Of a stretch of 23,528 nt of DNA, positions 1-7,542 are shown piece by piece. Made by a program: the position numbers and the translations under genes. Origin of the DNA: Bacteroidales bacterium UBA3663 (GTDB lineage Bacteria > Bacteroidota > Bacteroidia > Bacteroidales > UBA3663). Under the pieces are notes generated by a model. That model made no database searches, was not told where the DNA came from, and saw only the letters and a list, made by a program, of their open reading frames with translations. The first letter of the stretch is position 1, and each line of letters opens with the position of its first letter. Location: positions 523-24,050 of the forward strand of contig DFJU01000052.1 in assembly GCA_002373755.1 (NCBI GenBank), in the 5' to 3' direction.

Positions 1-467
<467 letters not shown>

Positions 468-484
468 TTAGAAATTTGCGGGTG

Positions 485-516
485 CAAAGTTAGGTTGCGG
501 CCAATGCCTCTCCAAT
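485..516 (-). promoter_or_regulatory. Promoter of enolase (Bacteroidetes-type)
   Basis: On the minus strand, TAACTTTG (485-492) matches the -7 consensus TAnnTTTG exactly. ATTG (513-516) lies at the expected spacing for the -33 TTTG element, with centres 26 bases apart. Transcription would start near 478, giving a leader of about 23 bases before the eno ATG at 455. Confidence 0.6.
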
Positions 517-863
517 ACCACATTTTGGGGATTTATGGACGATGCGCCACGTTGCTGATGGCAGGATTTAGGTAGTCCGTCGTTGTCTTCAATTTATGTA
601 TTTCTATAATTAAGCATAATTCTGCAAGATGTCAGTCGAACAAGACATCGTCGATTACGGCCTCCTTCGGAATCGCGCACATTGTCGAATCCCGTCGGCC
701 GACATCACATAAATGCGCCAAGAAACGAAATACGGCATCGGACATTAAAAACTCGCGTAGCAGCAACTCTTTTTTTGCAACCCGATTGCAAAAGGCCTCC
801 GCTACCTTTGCGGCGTGAATGAGAGAGTGATGAGTGATGAGTAAAGGTTGTTTCCATAAAAAA
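517..863. other. Intergenic region without a convincing gene
   Basis: This is the middle of the long gap between the eno promoter and the permease leader. Two overlapping reverse-strand open frames (632-874 and 705-995) have no recognisable domain, unusual composition and no leader, so I treat them as chance. The region contains a CGCGTAG word (754-760), a TCGGCCGA palindrome (695-702) and a second promoter-like box TACCTTTG at 803-810 (+) whose nearest TTTG (774-777) is a few bases too far upstream. A short GAGTGATGAGTGATGAGT run lies at about 825-842. A small RNA here cannot be excluded. Confidence 0.4.
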
Positions 864-871
864 TACTTTTG
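864..871 (+). promoter_or_regulatory. Candidate -7 element for the permease gene
   Basis: TACTTTTG fits the Bacteroidetes -7 consensus TAnnTTTG and is followed by C, as usual. No good -33 TTTG lies 26 bases upstream, so the call is tentative. It would give a leader of about 150 bases before the ATG at 1026, containing the degenerate 73-bp-type repeat at 878-945. Confidence 0.3.
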
Positions 872-1025
872 CATGGAATCTCAAATTCTCAACAATTCTA
901 AATATCAGAGATTTGTGATTTTCTCTAATTCTCCAATTCTTGAGTTTTATAACTTGCCTGATGAGCGATGCGGACCGACTTGCCGCAAACGACATTTAAA
1001 CGCCAATTAAAAACCATTTAAAGAT

Positions 1026-2324
1026 ATGGAACAGATTCTACACATCATCAACGAGATGTCGCCCTACCTGCTGTTGGGCTTCCTGCTGGCCGGACTGATG
1101 CACGCCTTCGTGCCCGGACAGATGTACAGCCGCTATCTGGCTCGACCCACATTCCGCTCCGTGTTCAACGCCGCATTGCTCGGCATACCGCTGCCGCTCT
1201 GTTCGTGCGGCGTGATTCCGACGGCGATGTCGCTGCGCCGCGAGGGAGCATCGAAGGGTTCGGCCGTGTCGTTCCTCATCGCCACACCGCAGACGGGCGT
1301 TGACAGCATCATCGCGACCTACTCGCTCATGGGTCTGCCCTTCGCCGTCGTCCGCCCCATCGCAGCGCTCTTCACCGCCATCTTCGGCGGCCAGATGGTC
1401 AACTGGTTCGACAGCGACGACAACGGCATCGGCCATAACCACGAACATCACAACGACGAATGTTGCCACGACGACCATTGCGACTGCGGCTGCGGACACA
1501 ACCACGACGGCCACGCCAAGACCTTCTGGGGCAAGATGCGCGAGGCATTGGACTACGCCTTCGTCGATATGATGGCCGACATCGGCAAGTGGCTCGTCAT
1601 CGGCCTCATCGTGGCCGGACTCATCACCGTGTTTGTGCCCGACAGCTTCTTCCACATTTTTGCCGACAACAGCCTGCTCTCGATGCTACTTGTGCTCTGC
1701 ATGGCCGTGCCGATGTACCTCTGCGCGACGGGCAGCATCCCGATTGCGGTGGCCCTGATGATGAAGGGGCTGACGCCCGGTGCCGGACTCGTCATGCTGA
1801 TGGCCGGACCCGCATCGAACATCGCATCGATCCTCGTCATCAACAAGGTGCTCGGCCGACGCACGCTCATCGTCTATCTGGCCTCGATCATCATCGGCGC
1901 CGTGGGCTTCGGACTGGCCATTGACCACCTCCTGCCCCGCGAATGGTTCACCTCGGCGCTTGTGGCCGATGCCGACTGCTGCCACGAGGAAACATCTTGG
2001 TTCACATGGCTCTGCACGGGCTTGCTGGCTGCGCTGTTGGCCAATGCGCTCATCTTCCACCGCCATGACCACCATCATCACCACGAACATCAACACCAAA
2101 ACCAAACTGCTATGAATCAGAACGAAATGCACTTCCACATCGTCGGCATGAACTGCAACCACTGCCGCATGAACGCCGAAAAGGCCATCGACAGCGTGCC
2201 GGGCGTCGAATCGGTGAGCGTTGACCTCGACAGCCGTGAGGCGCGCGTGACGGGCAATGCCTCGATGGACGACATCCGCAAGGCCGTCGAATCGATCGGA
2301 TTCGAGGTCGAGGAAGGCGCGTAA
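1026..2324 (+). CDS. SO_0444/YraQ-type Cu/Zn efflux permease with C-terminal HMA domain
   Basis: A 432-residue inner-membrane permease of the DUF318/YraQ superfamily, closest in layout to SO_0444-type Cu/Zn efflux transporters. The first membrane half carries LCSCGVIPTA (58-67), GASKG and ATPQTG. A cytoplasmic or periplasmic loop at 137-163 is crowded with His, Cys, Asp and Glu. The second half (about 185-300) repeats the permease pattern with CATGSIPIAVALMMKG. A second His-rich stretch (346-358) links to a heavy-metal-associated domain (368-430) with GMNCNHC; the Cys pair is C377/C380. From family knowledge it probably exports Cu or Zn, with the loop and HMA domain binding the metal; the actual ion is inferred. 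An internal ATG at 2112 could in principle start a free HMA chaperone. It is monocistronic and convergent with the surface-protein gene. Confidence 0.85.
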   Translation: MEQILHIINEMSPYLLLGFLLAGLMHAFVPGQMYSRYLARPTFRSVFNAALLGIPLPLCSCGVIPTAMSLRREGASKGSAVSFLIATPQTGVDSIIATYSLMGLPFAVVRPIAALFTAIFGGQMVNWFDSDDNGIGHNHEHHNDECCHDDHCDCGCGHNHDGHAKTFWGKMREALDYAFVDMMADIGKWLVIGLIVAGLITVFVPDSFFHIFADNSLLSMLLVLCMAVPMYLCATGSIPIAVALMMKGLTPGAGLVMLMAGPASNIASILVINKVLGRRTLIVYLASIIIGAVGFGLAIDHLLPREWFTSALVADADCCHEETSWFTWLCTGLLAALLANALIFHRHDHHHHHEHQHQNQTAMNQNEMHFHIVGMNCNHCRMNAEKAIDSVPGVESVSVDLDSREARVTGNASMDDIRKAVESIGFEVEEGA

Positions 2325-2370
2325 AACTCGCGTAGCGGGAAGAAAATCGACAATTTGAAGACACAAAAAA

Positions 2371-2404
2371 GCCTCACGACCGATGAGAATTTCGGCCGTG
2401 AGGC
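2371..2404 (-). terminator. Terminator of the surface-protein gene (may serve both strands)
   Basis: GCCTCACGACCGA (2371-2383) pairs with TCGGCCGTGAGGC (2392-2404) with one mismatch and an 8-base loop. On the minus strand the stem is followed by a T6 run (2365-2370), as in an intrinsic terminator for the gene ending at 2429. It lies between convergent genes; the plus-strand side has only a weak T-rich tail. Confidence 0.8.
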
Positions 2405-2428
2405 TTCGTATTTAAAGGTGTATGTGGA

Positions 2429-5400
2429 TTACTTCTTCAACAAGATGATTTTGCGGTTGCTGATGTTGAAGCCACCGTTCTGTGACTTAACACGTCCGTT
2501 CAAGTCGAAAATCCTGTCCACCATGCCGTCAGCAGACACGACATCAATTCCTGCAATGATTGCAGCCACATCGTCCTTGGCCTGATTTACAGCTGTTTGC
2601 AGATTATTAGCAGCGTCATCGACCTCGCTCTGCGTGGCATCGGCCTTGGTCAGAACTGCCTGAGCCGTTGCGATGGCGTCGTTGAGCGCCGTGGCAATCT
2701 CAGCATAGTCATTGGCGATGCTTTCGGCATAGGCCGTTGCCTCGCTGATGGCCGATTCGAGTGCCGCAAAGTTGACTGCTATGGTCACGTTCACCGACTG
2801 AGCCGCAACATCGAAGTGGTTCTCGTCGCCAACTACGCGATAATAGACCGTATATTCGCCGACATTCGTGGCCGATGGAACGTCTGTCGAGAAGCTTTCG
2901 CCGTCAAGCGAATACTGGACTACGCCGCCATTGGCCGAGCCTGCTGCGACCAATGTCTGCGCCTCGCCCGAATAGATGAGGTTTTCGATGGCCGATGGTG
3001 CGGTCAATGCCACTTCGGCCTTGGCTATGGTCACGTTCACCGTCTGAGCCGCAACGTCGAGGTGGTTCTCGTCGCCAACTACGCGATAATAGACCGTGTA
3101 TTCGCCAGCATTCGTGGCCGATGGAACGTCGGTCGAGAAGCTTTCGCCGTCAAGCGAATACTGCAACGTGCCGCCATTGGCCGAGCCTGCTGCGACCAAC
3201 GCCTGCGCCTCGCCCGTGTAGATGAGGTTTTCGATGGCCGACGGAGCGGTCAATGCCACTTCGGCCTTGGCTATGGTCACGTTCACCGTCTGAGCCGCAA
3301 CGTCGAGGTGGTTCTCGTCGCCAACTACGCGATAATAGACCGTGTATTCGCCGACATTCGTGGCCGACGGAACGTCTGCCGTAAAGCTTTCGCCGTCAAG
3401 CGAATACTGCAACATGCCGCCATTGGCCGAACCTGCGTTGACCAATGTCTGCGCCTCGCCCGTGTAGATGAGGCCGGCAACGGCAGCAGGAGCCGTCGTC
3501 AGCACAGCATCCTCCTTGAAGTCGGGATGGAATTGGCGCAGGAAGGGATAGCCGTCATTGATGGCGGCGCTGATGCCCCAGACGGTCTCGAAGTCCCAGC
3601 CCTCGTAGGTGGCCTTCGTCTTCATCTCGGCGGTGGTCTTTGCTGTACCTGTGCCGTTTTCCACAACGACCAGTTCTTTGTCGTAATAACTGCCTTTGAC
3701 AGTCATAGATGAACTCCGTGATGAAAGCCCTCTGTAAGAATTGCCGCCGCTATAGCAGTTGGTGATGGTGCCACGCGGTTCGTACGAACCAATCAGACCG
3801 CAGCCGGTCAGATAAGACTTGCTTGAGAGGTCGGCCTCCATATCCACACGTGCAAAGCAATCGGATATAGAGACAGAGTAGTCTCCCCAGTCATCACCTA
3901 TACCTATAAGACCTCCTATGTTTTTGCACATATTTTGGTAGAGGCCATCTTCGATAATGCGTCCGACGGCATAACATTGTTCGAAAGAAGACCCAAAGGC
4001 ATAGCCGGCCAGAAGTCCGGCAGCATCCATGCGTTGGCCGATGTAATGCTCAACGTCGTCGTATTTTTTTCCATTGATTACCGAGGCCTCGATGCCAAGG
4101 TTCTTGATAACGGCCTTCTCGCCAAGTTCGCTGAAAAGTCCCCAATAGTATCGCTGTGGGTCATAAACCTTCACGGCGCTCATCTCAATATACATGCCGC
4201 TGATGGTGTGTCCCTGTCCGTCAAAAGTTCCTTGGAATGAAGTACGTGATTGAGAACCCAACCAATCAATCACGCCAATAGGCCTCCAAGGCTCTGCATA
4301 ACCATCATGTCCCCAATGCTGCCAGTCGGTAATGTCGTTGAGCACGAGGTCGTTGTCCAAAATGACGGTGCAGCCCTCCAGCGTGCGTGGGGCAACCAGT
4401 AGCGTAGGTTCATAATTTGTAAAGTCAGGGTGTTCCTTATCGAAGTTGCTCCAGTCCCACTTTCCATTCACCACCTGTGCCAATCCGCGCAACTGGGCAG
4501 CAGTCTTGATGTGGTAAACCTTAGTAAATTTATTATTGAACGGAGTCACATCTATGTCATTGCTGTGGTCTTCTATCCATTTTGCATAGAGTGTCTGGCT
4601 TTCCGTAAGCACCGTATTCTTCCAGTCGAAGAACTTTGTGAGTGCCTCGTCCTTATACCATCCGGCGAAGTAGTAGCCATCACGTGTGGGACGTCTGGGT
4701 GCTGTGACAGAACTGCCCTCTTCCAAGACTTTGCTAATCACATCCGTACCGCCATTGCTTACAAAGGTGATTTTAACAGACGGCTGATAGTCTGCAGATG
4801 TTGACACATGAGGATATTGCCCCTCCTGCCACTGCCAGCAGTTCAGCTGCAGACTTTCATCGTGCGCAGCATTCCAACGGATGACGGCATCGTTCAGCAC
4901 GTTTGCACATTCCTTCGACTGTAGCCATGCGGTTGTCTTTGAATCAAAACTGAACTCATCGGTATTATCATAGTGCATAATGTCGTCATTGCAGAAAACG
5001 TTTTCGTTATACTGTCCACCAGACATGGCGGCAGAAGAATATCCCGTCCAATTCTTAGCCCAAGGCACATCACCTGTAAAGATGCAGTTAACGTAAGTGT
5101 CGCCCCAATTTCCGGGGGTATTAGCTAACGAACTGGCTACAGGTCCTGCAACACGTGCCGATGAGAAGCAGTTGAGAATGAATGAACGTCCCGACAGTTC
5201 TCCTGCAATACCTGCAAAATGGCCATATTCTGTACCCTGATACTCAACGTCGCCCGATGTCCAACACTGGATGAAATGATTGTCTTCTCCACCTTTACCG
5301 ACAATCAGGCCACAACCGCCAGCACGGACATAAGCACCTGTAACGCCCAAATTTCTGAACGTACATCCATCTGCGATGATACCAAAGAGCCCTTGCGCTT

Positions 5401-6412
5401 TCAAGGAATTGTCAATGTACATATTTTGAACCTCGTGGAAGTCGCCATCGTAGTTGCCACTAAACGGATAGTCGACGTCCACCACCATCTCATCACCAAA
5501 ATGGTGAGTGCCTCCAATGGGTTGCCACTCCGTAGGCATTTCCTGCCCCCAGTTCTCCATCGGAAGGTTCAAGGCTATGTCTGCTGTCTGCTTCAGATAC
5601 TGATGCTTAAAGTTGTAGCCATGATCCACATACCATCCTATATTAGCCAGTTGCTCCTTATTGTTTACAAGGTACGGATTAGCCTGTGTTCCATCGCCGC
5701 CTCCAACGTAGTCAGTCAGGTTGGCAGCCTTCACCCCTGTTGTCCGTGGAACGTCACCGGAACGATACTCCCATGTGCTGGTTCCACACAGGGCAGCCAT
5801 CCTGTTCAGGTCGTCAACAAATGCCTGGCTCTTCATGTAACTGAGTGTCTTTTCTGTCCCCAGATAGGCAACCGAATGTCCTACGCCGGTTGTAGTAAAG
5901 GCATCTTTGTTCCAATAGCAACCTATCTCACGGGAATGTACGAACCCGGTTGCTTCATCCTCCCAACTGTGGTTGAACTGTTCTGTAAACGGAGCGCAAG
6001 CATAACGGTCGGCATCGGGCAAGACAAAAGTGCTTGCTGCAAAACAGTTGATGCAGTCACCCGGCAGAGCCTCGCCCTGGAAATAACATCCATTTTCCTG
6101 AAGGAACAACGACATATAGGTCCTTGCACCATCATCGGTATCGGCAAGGCTCATTTGGCTGGTGGTATAGCATGATTCGATGAGTCCGTAATTCCAGATG
6201 CCAAAGCCTCCTAACTTTCCGCCATTATTGCTCTGCAGGCTGCCTGTAGCATAACATTCACGAATTACGCCCTGATGGGATATACGTCCGTCTTCAACAG
6301 CGTACATGTTGGACATTACGAATCCGCCTGCCCAACGCCCCCTGTATGCAGCCGCCCCGTAGCACCTTGAAGTTTTCCGTATAATGCCTGTATATCCACG
6401 TTTGCGGAACAT
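2429..6412 (-). CDS. Large secreted GLUG/List-Bact/Ig-like repeat surface protein, C-terminal piece (frameshifted)
   Basis: This 1327-codon frame continues the protein whose signal peptide is encoded by the neighbouring frame (6316-7269). Residues before about 20-30 are out of register with the family; the true reading joins near 6338-6358. Order seen: GLUG-like beta-helix repeats (about 30-540, with GGDGTQANPYLVNNKEQLA near 240); a Listeria-Bacteroides repeat (about 547-607, ending LYAKW); a second beta-helix block (about 620-960); three 82-residue Ig/MBG-like repeats with EYTVYYRVVGDENH; a helical FIVAR-like segment (about 1214-1277); and a tail with IFDLNGR like the C-terminal sorting or T9SS-type tails of Bacteroidales. 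It probably acts as a cell-surface adhesin or binding protein, but the ligand is unknown. It ends at a strong hairpin terminator. It may be inactive if the shift is real. Confidence 0.75.
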   Translation of the reverse strand: MFRKRGYTGIIRKTSRCYGAAAYRGRWAGGFVMSNMYAVEDGRISHQGVIRECYATGSLQSNNGGKLGGFGIWNYGLIESCYTTSQMSLADTDDGARTYMSLFLQENGCYFQGEALPGDCINCFAASTFVLPDADRYACAPFTEQFNHSWEDEATGFVHSREIGCYWNKDAFTTTGVGHSVAYLGTEKTLSYMKSQAFVDDLNRMAALCGTSTWEYRSGDVPRTTGVKAANLTDYVGGGDGTQANPYLVNNKEQLANIGWYVDHGYNFKHQYLKQTADIALNLPMENWGQEMPTEWQPIGGTHHFGDEMVVDVDYPFSGNYDGDFHEVQNMYIDNSLKAQGLFGIIADGCTFRNLGVTGAYVRAGGCGLIVGKGGEDNHFIQCWTSGDVEYQGTEYGHFAGIAGELSGRSFILNCFSSARVAGPVASSLANTPGNWGDTYVNCIFTGDVPWAKNWTGYSSAAMSGGQYNENVFCNDDIMHYDNTDEFSFDSKTTAWLQSKECANVLNDAVIRWNAAHDESLQLNCWQWQEGQYPHVSTSADYQPSVKITFVSNGGTDVISKVLEEGSSVTAPRRPTRDGYYFAGWYKDEALTKFFDWKNTVLTESQTLYAKWIEDHSNDIDVTPFNNKFTKVYHIKTAAQLRGLAQVVNGKWDWSNFDKEHPDFTNYEPTLLVAPRTLEGCTVILDNDLVLNDITDWQHWGHDGYAEPWRPIGVIDWLGSQSRTSFQGTFDGQGHTISGMYIEMSAVKVYDPQRYYWGLFSELGEKAVIKNLGIEASVINGKKYDDVEHYIGQRMDAAGLLAGYAFGSSFEQCYAVGRIIEDGLYQNMCKNIGGLIGIGDDWGDYSVSISDCFARVDMEADLSSKSYLTGCGLIGSYEPRGTITNCYSGGNSYRGLSSRSSSMTVKGSYYDKELVVVENGTGTAKTTAEMKTKATYEGWDFETVWGISAAINDGYPFLRQFHPDFKEDAVLTTAPAAVAGLIYTGEAQTLVNAGSANGGMLQYSLDGESFTADVPSATNVGEYTVYYRVVGDENHLDVAAQTVNVTIAKAEVALTAPSAIENLIYTGEAQALVAAGSANGGTLQYSLDGESFSTDVPSATNAGEYTVYYRVVGDENHLDVAAQTVNVTIAKAEVALTAPSAIENLIYSGEAQTLVAAGSANGGVVQYSLDGESFSTDVPSATNVGEYTVYYRVVGDENHFDVAAQSVNVTIAVNFAALESAISEATAYAESIANDYAEIATALNDAIATAQAVLTKADATQSEVDDAANNLQTAVNQAKDDVAAIIAGIDVVSADGMVDRIFDLNGRVKSQNGGFNISNRKIILLKK
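2773..3512 (-). repeat. Three tandem 246-bp repeats encoding Ig/MBG-like domains
   Basis: The same DNA recurs with a 246-bp period; for example the block containing CAACTACGCGATAATAG falls at about 2831, 3077 and 3323. Each copy encodes an 82-residue domain beginning near TAPSAIENLIYTGEAQ and ending VNVTIAKAEVAL. Copies differ at only a few codons (such as SGEAQ/TGEAQ and TNVGE/TNAGE). Such high identity points to recent duplication or gene conversion, and copy number may vary between strains. Confidence 0.85.
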
Positions 6413-7269
6413 CGTTCGATGAGTCCGAGGTTTGTGTGTACAAATCCGCCTGCGTCACCTGATGTAGTGTAAGCCTTTCCGCTTACGGAACAGTCACGTA
6501 TGACGCCCGTCTCCTGATTGGTGTGGACAAGGCCGCCTATTCGTCCTTGCGTCAGTTCTACGTTTGCGCTGCATTGTTCTATCAGTCCTCCATTTTCTCC
6601 TGCAATGCCACCCATGCTTGCCGACAAACTAAGCAGTTTGCCCTGTACGTGGCAATTGCTGATTGTACTGCCCTGTTTAACATTACAGGCAAGTAAGGCA
6701 ATATAACCTATACCAGCGATATTCGCGTTGCTAAGTGTCAGATTTTTGACGCTTCCTCCAACGATGTTTCCAAAAAGAGCCTTATCATATGATGAGAAGT
6801 CAACATCGGTCAGTTCATCGACAGACGGCTCGAAGTTTTCTCCTCCCCAGTCATCGATCGGCACATAGTATAAATTGTAGATGATATGACCGTTACCGTC
6901 AAAATGACCGCAAAAAGAGCTTTCGGTGCGCCCAGAACCTATAATCTCGCCACTTTCCGGGTCTGTGGAATAATTGCTGTAGAACACAGCGCCGATAGGC
7001 GTCCATTGCTTCCTGCTTTCCTCATCTTGAGAGAGGTCCGTCAGATAGATGTCTGCTGTCAATTTGATGTACTTGCCGGCAAAGTCTTCCTTATCGACGT
7101 TTGTTCGCTCAGCCAAGCCCGCCAATTGTTCGGGTGTGCTGATAAGATACGGATTTGCCTCTGTTCCCTCTCCGGGGAAGTTCTTGTCGGCTGTGCCGTT
7201 CCAATATGTTTGTGCCGTCAGCGGAATCGTCGCAACGAGCAGCAACAGTTGAAATAACAGTCTTTTCAT
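6316..7269 (-). CDS. Large secreted GLUG-repeat surface protein, N-terminal piece (frameshifted)
   Basis: A 317-residue frame starting MKRLLFQLLLLVATIPLTA, a clear Sec signal peptide, probably cleaved before QTYWNG. A typical GLUG-protein opening follows (GEGTEANPYLISTPEQLAGL, about 34-53), then beta-helix strands with GHFDGNGHIIYNLYY and repeated C-x-(A/V)-G...GGF motifs (about 200-290). The frame then leaves the family pattern after LYGKLQGATG and stops at 6316. The next frame carries on the same repeat pattern (WAGGFVMSN). Adding one base in the C4 (6355-6358) or C5 (6338-6342) run would fuse the two into a protein of about 1613 residues. I read them as one gene broken by a one-base deletion, a sequencing error or a slippage switch. 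Confidence 0.75.
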   Translation of the reverse strand: MKRLLFQLLLLVATIPLTAQTYWNGTADKNFPGEGTEANPYLISTPEQLAGLAERTNVDKEDFAGKYIKLTADIYLTDLSQDEESRKQWTPIGAVFYSNYSTDPESGEIIGSGRTESSFCGHFDGNGHIIYNLYYVPIDDWGGENFEPSVDELTDVDFSSYDKALFGNIVGGSVKNLTLSNANIAGIGYIALLACNVKQGSTISNCHVQGKLLSLSASMGGIAGENGGLIEQCSANVELTQGRIGGLVHTNQETGVIRDCSVSGKAYTTSGDAGGFVHTNLGLIERCSANVDIQALYGKLQGATGRLHTGGVGQADS

Positions 7270-7300
7270 TGTACAAACATTTTTTGGTTAAACATATTTA

Positions 7301-7322
7301 ACTCCACTTGTAAAAGTGGAGT
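7301..7322 (-). promoter_or_regulatory. Perfect 9-bp hairpin in the surface-protein leader
   Basis: ACTCCACTT (7301-7309) and AAGTGGAGT (7314-7322) form a perfect stem with a 4-base loop, 32 bases upstream of the ATG at 7269. No T-run follows on either strand, so it is not an ordinary terminator. It could be an operator palindrome or a 5'-leader structure that affects translation or mRNA stability. No matching promoter box was found with confidence. Confidence 0.45.
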
Positions 7323-7365
7323 CAATTTATAGGAACTCCCTTAAACTAACGTAATATTAATAACG

Positions 7366-7384
7366 GTCGGGCAACCGACTTTTT
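7366..7384 (+). terminator. Small hairpin plus T5
   Basis: GTCGG-GCAA-CCGAC followed by TTTTT reads as a small intrinsic terminator on the plus strand, but no plus-strand gene lies upstream. The stem is only 5 bp. It may be incidental, or may shield the surface-protein promoter region from antisense transcription. Confidence 0.25.
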
Positions 7385-7410
7385 AAAGTGAACTCATTTA
7401 TGGAATAAAG

Positions 7411-7506
7411 TTTCTCACACATTTGGACAAAATCACTGACCATTTCCGTCCAAATCTCGCTTTTTCGCCCACATTTGGATAAAATCGGTTTTCTCTTGGC
7501 CGATGG
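7411..7506. repeat. Left copy of the 52-bp-period hairpin repeat flanking the ATPase gene
   Basis: The copy contains CATTTGGAC at 7420 and CATTTGGAT at 7472, 52 bases apart, with GTCCAAAT between them (7448). ATTTGGAC and GTCCAAAT arms form stems with a loop of about 17 bases. The sequence is closely similar to 9051-9148 and ends in the same CTTGGCnGATGG. It lies 36 bases beyond the ATPase stop codon. This copy has one full hairpin and a half unit. Confidence 0.75.
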
Positions 7507-7542
7507 CGTCATCTGCGACACGTTCGACGAACAATAGTCTTC

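Noticed and set aside
632..995. Two overlapping minus-strand frames in the 456-1025 gap
   Set aside because: No recognisable domain or start context, and they cross promoter-like and repeat-like DNA.
1038..1655. Minus-strand open frame inside the permease gene
   Set aside because: Val/Ala/Asp-rich shadow of the His-rich permease frame; the permease reading is far better supported.
2597..3712. Plus-strand open frame of 371 codons
   Set aside because: It is antisense to the 246-bp repeats of the surface protein and only repeats their complement; there is no domain and no leader.
5219..6175. Plus-strand open frame of 318 codons
   Set aside because: It lies wholly antisense to the surface-protein gene and has no family features.
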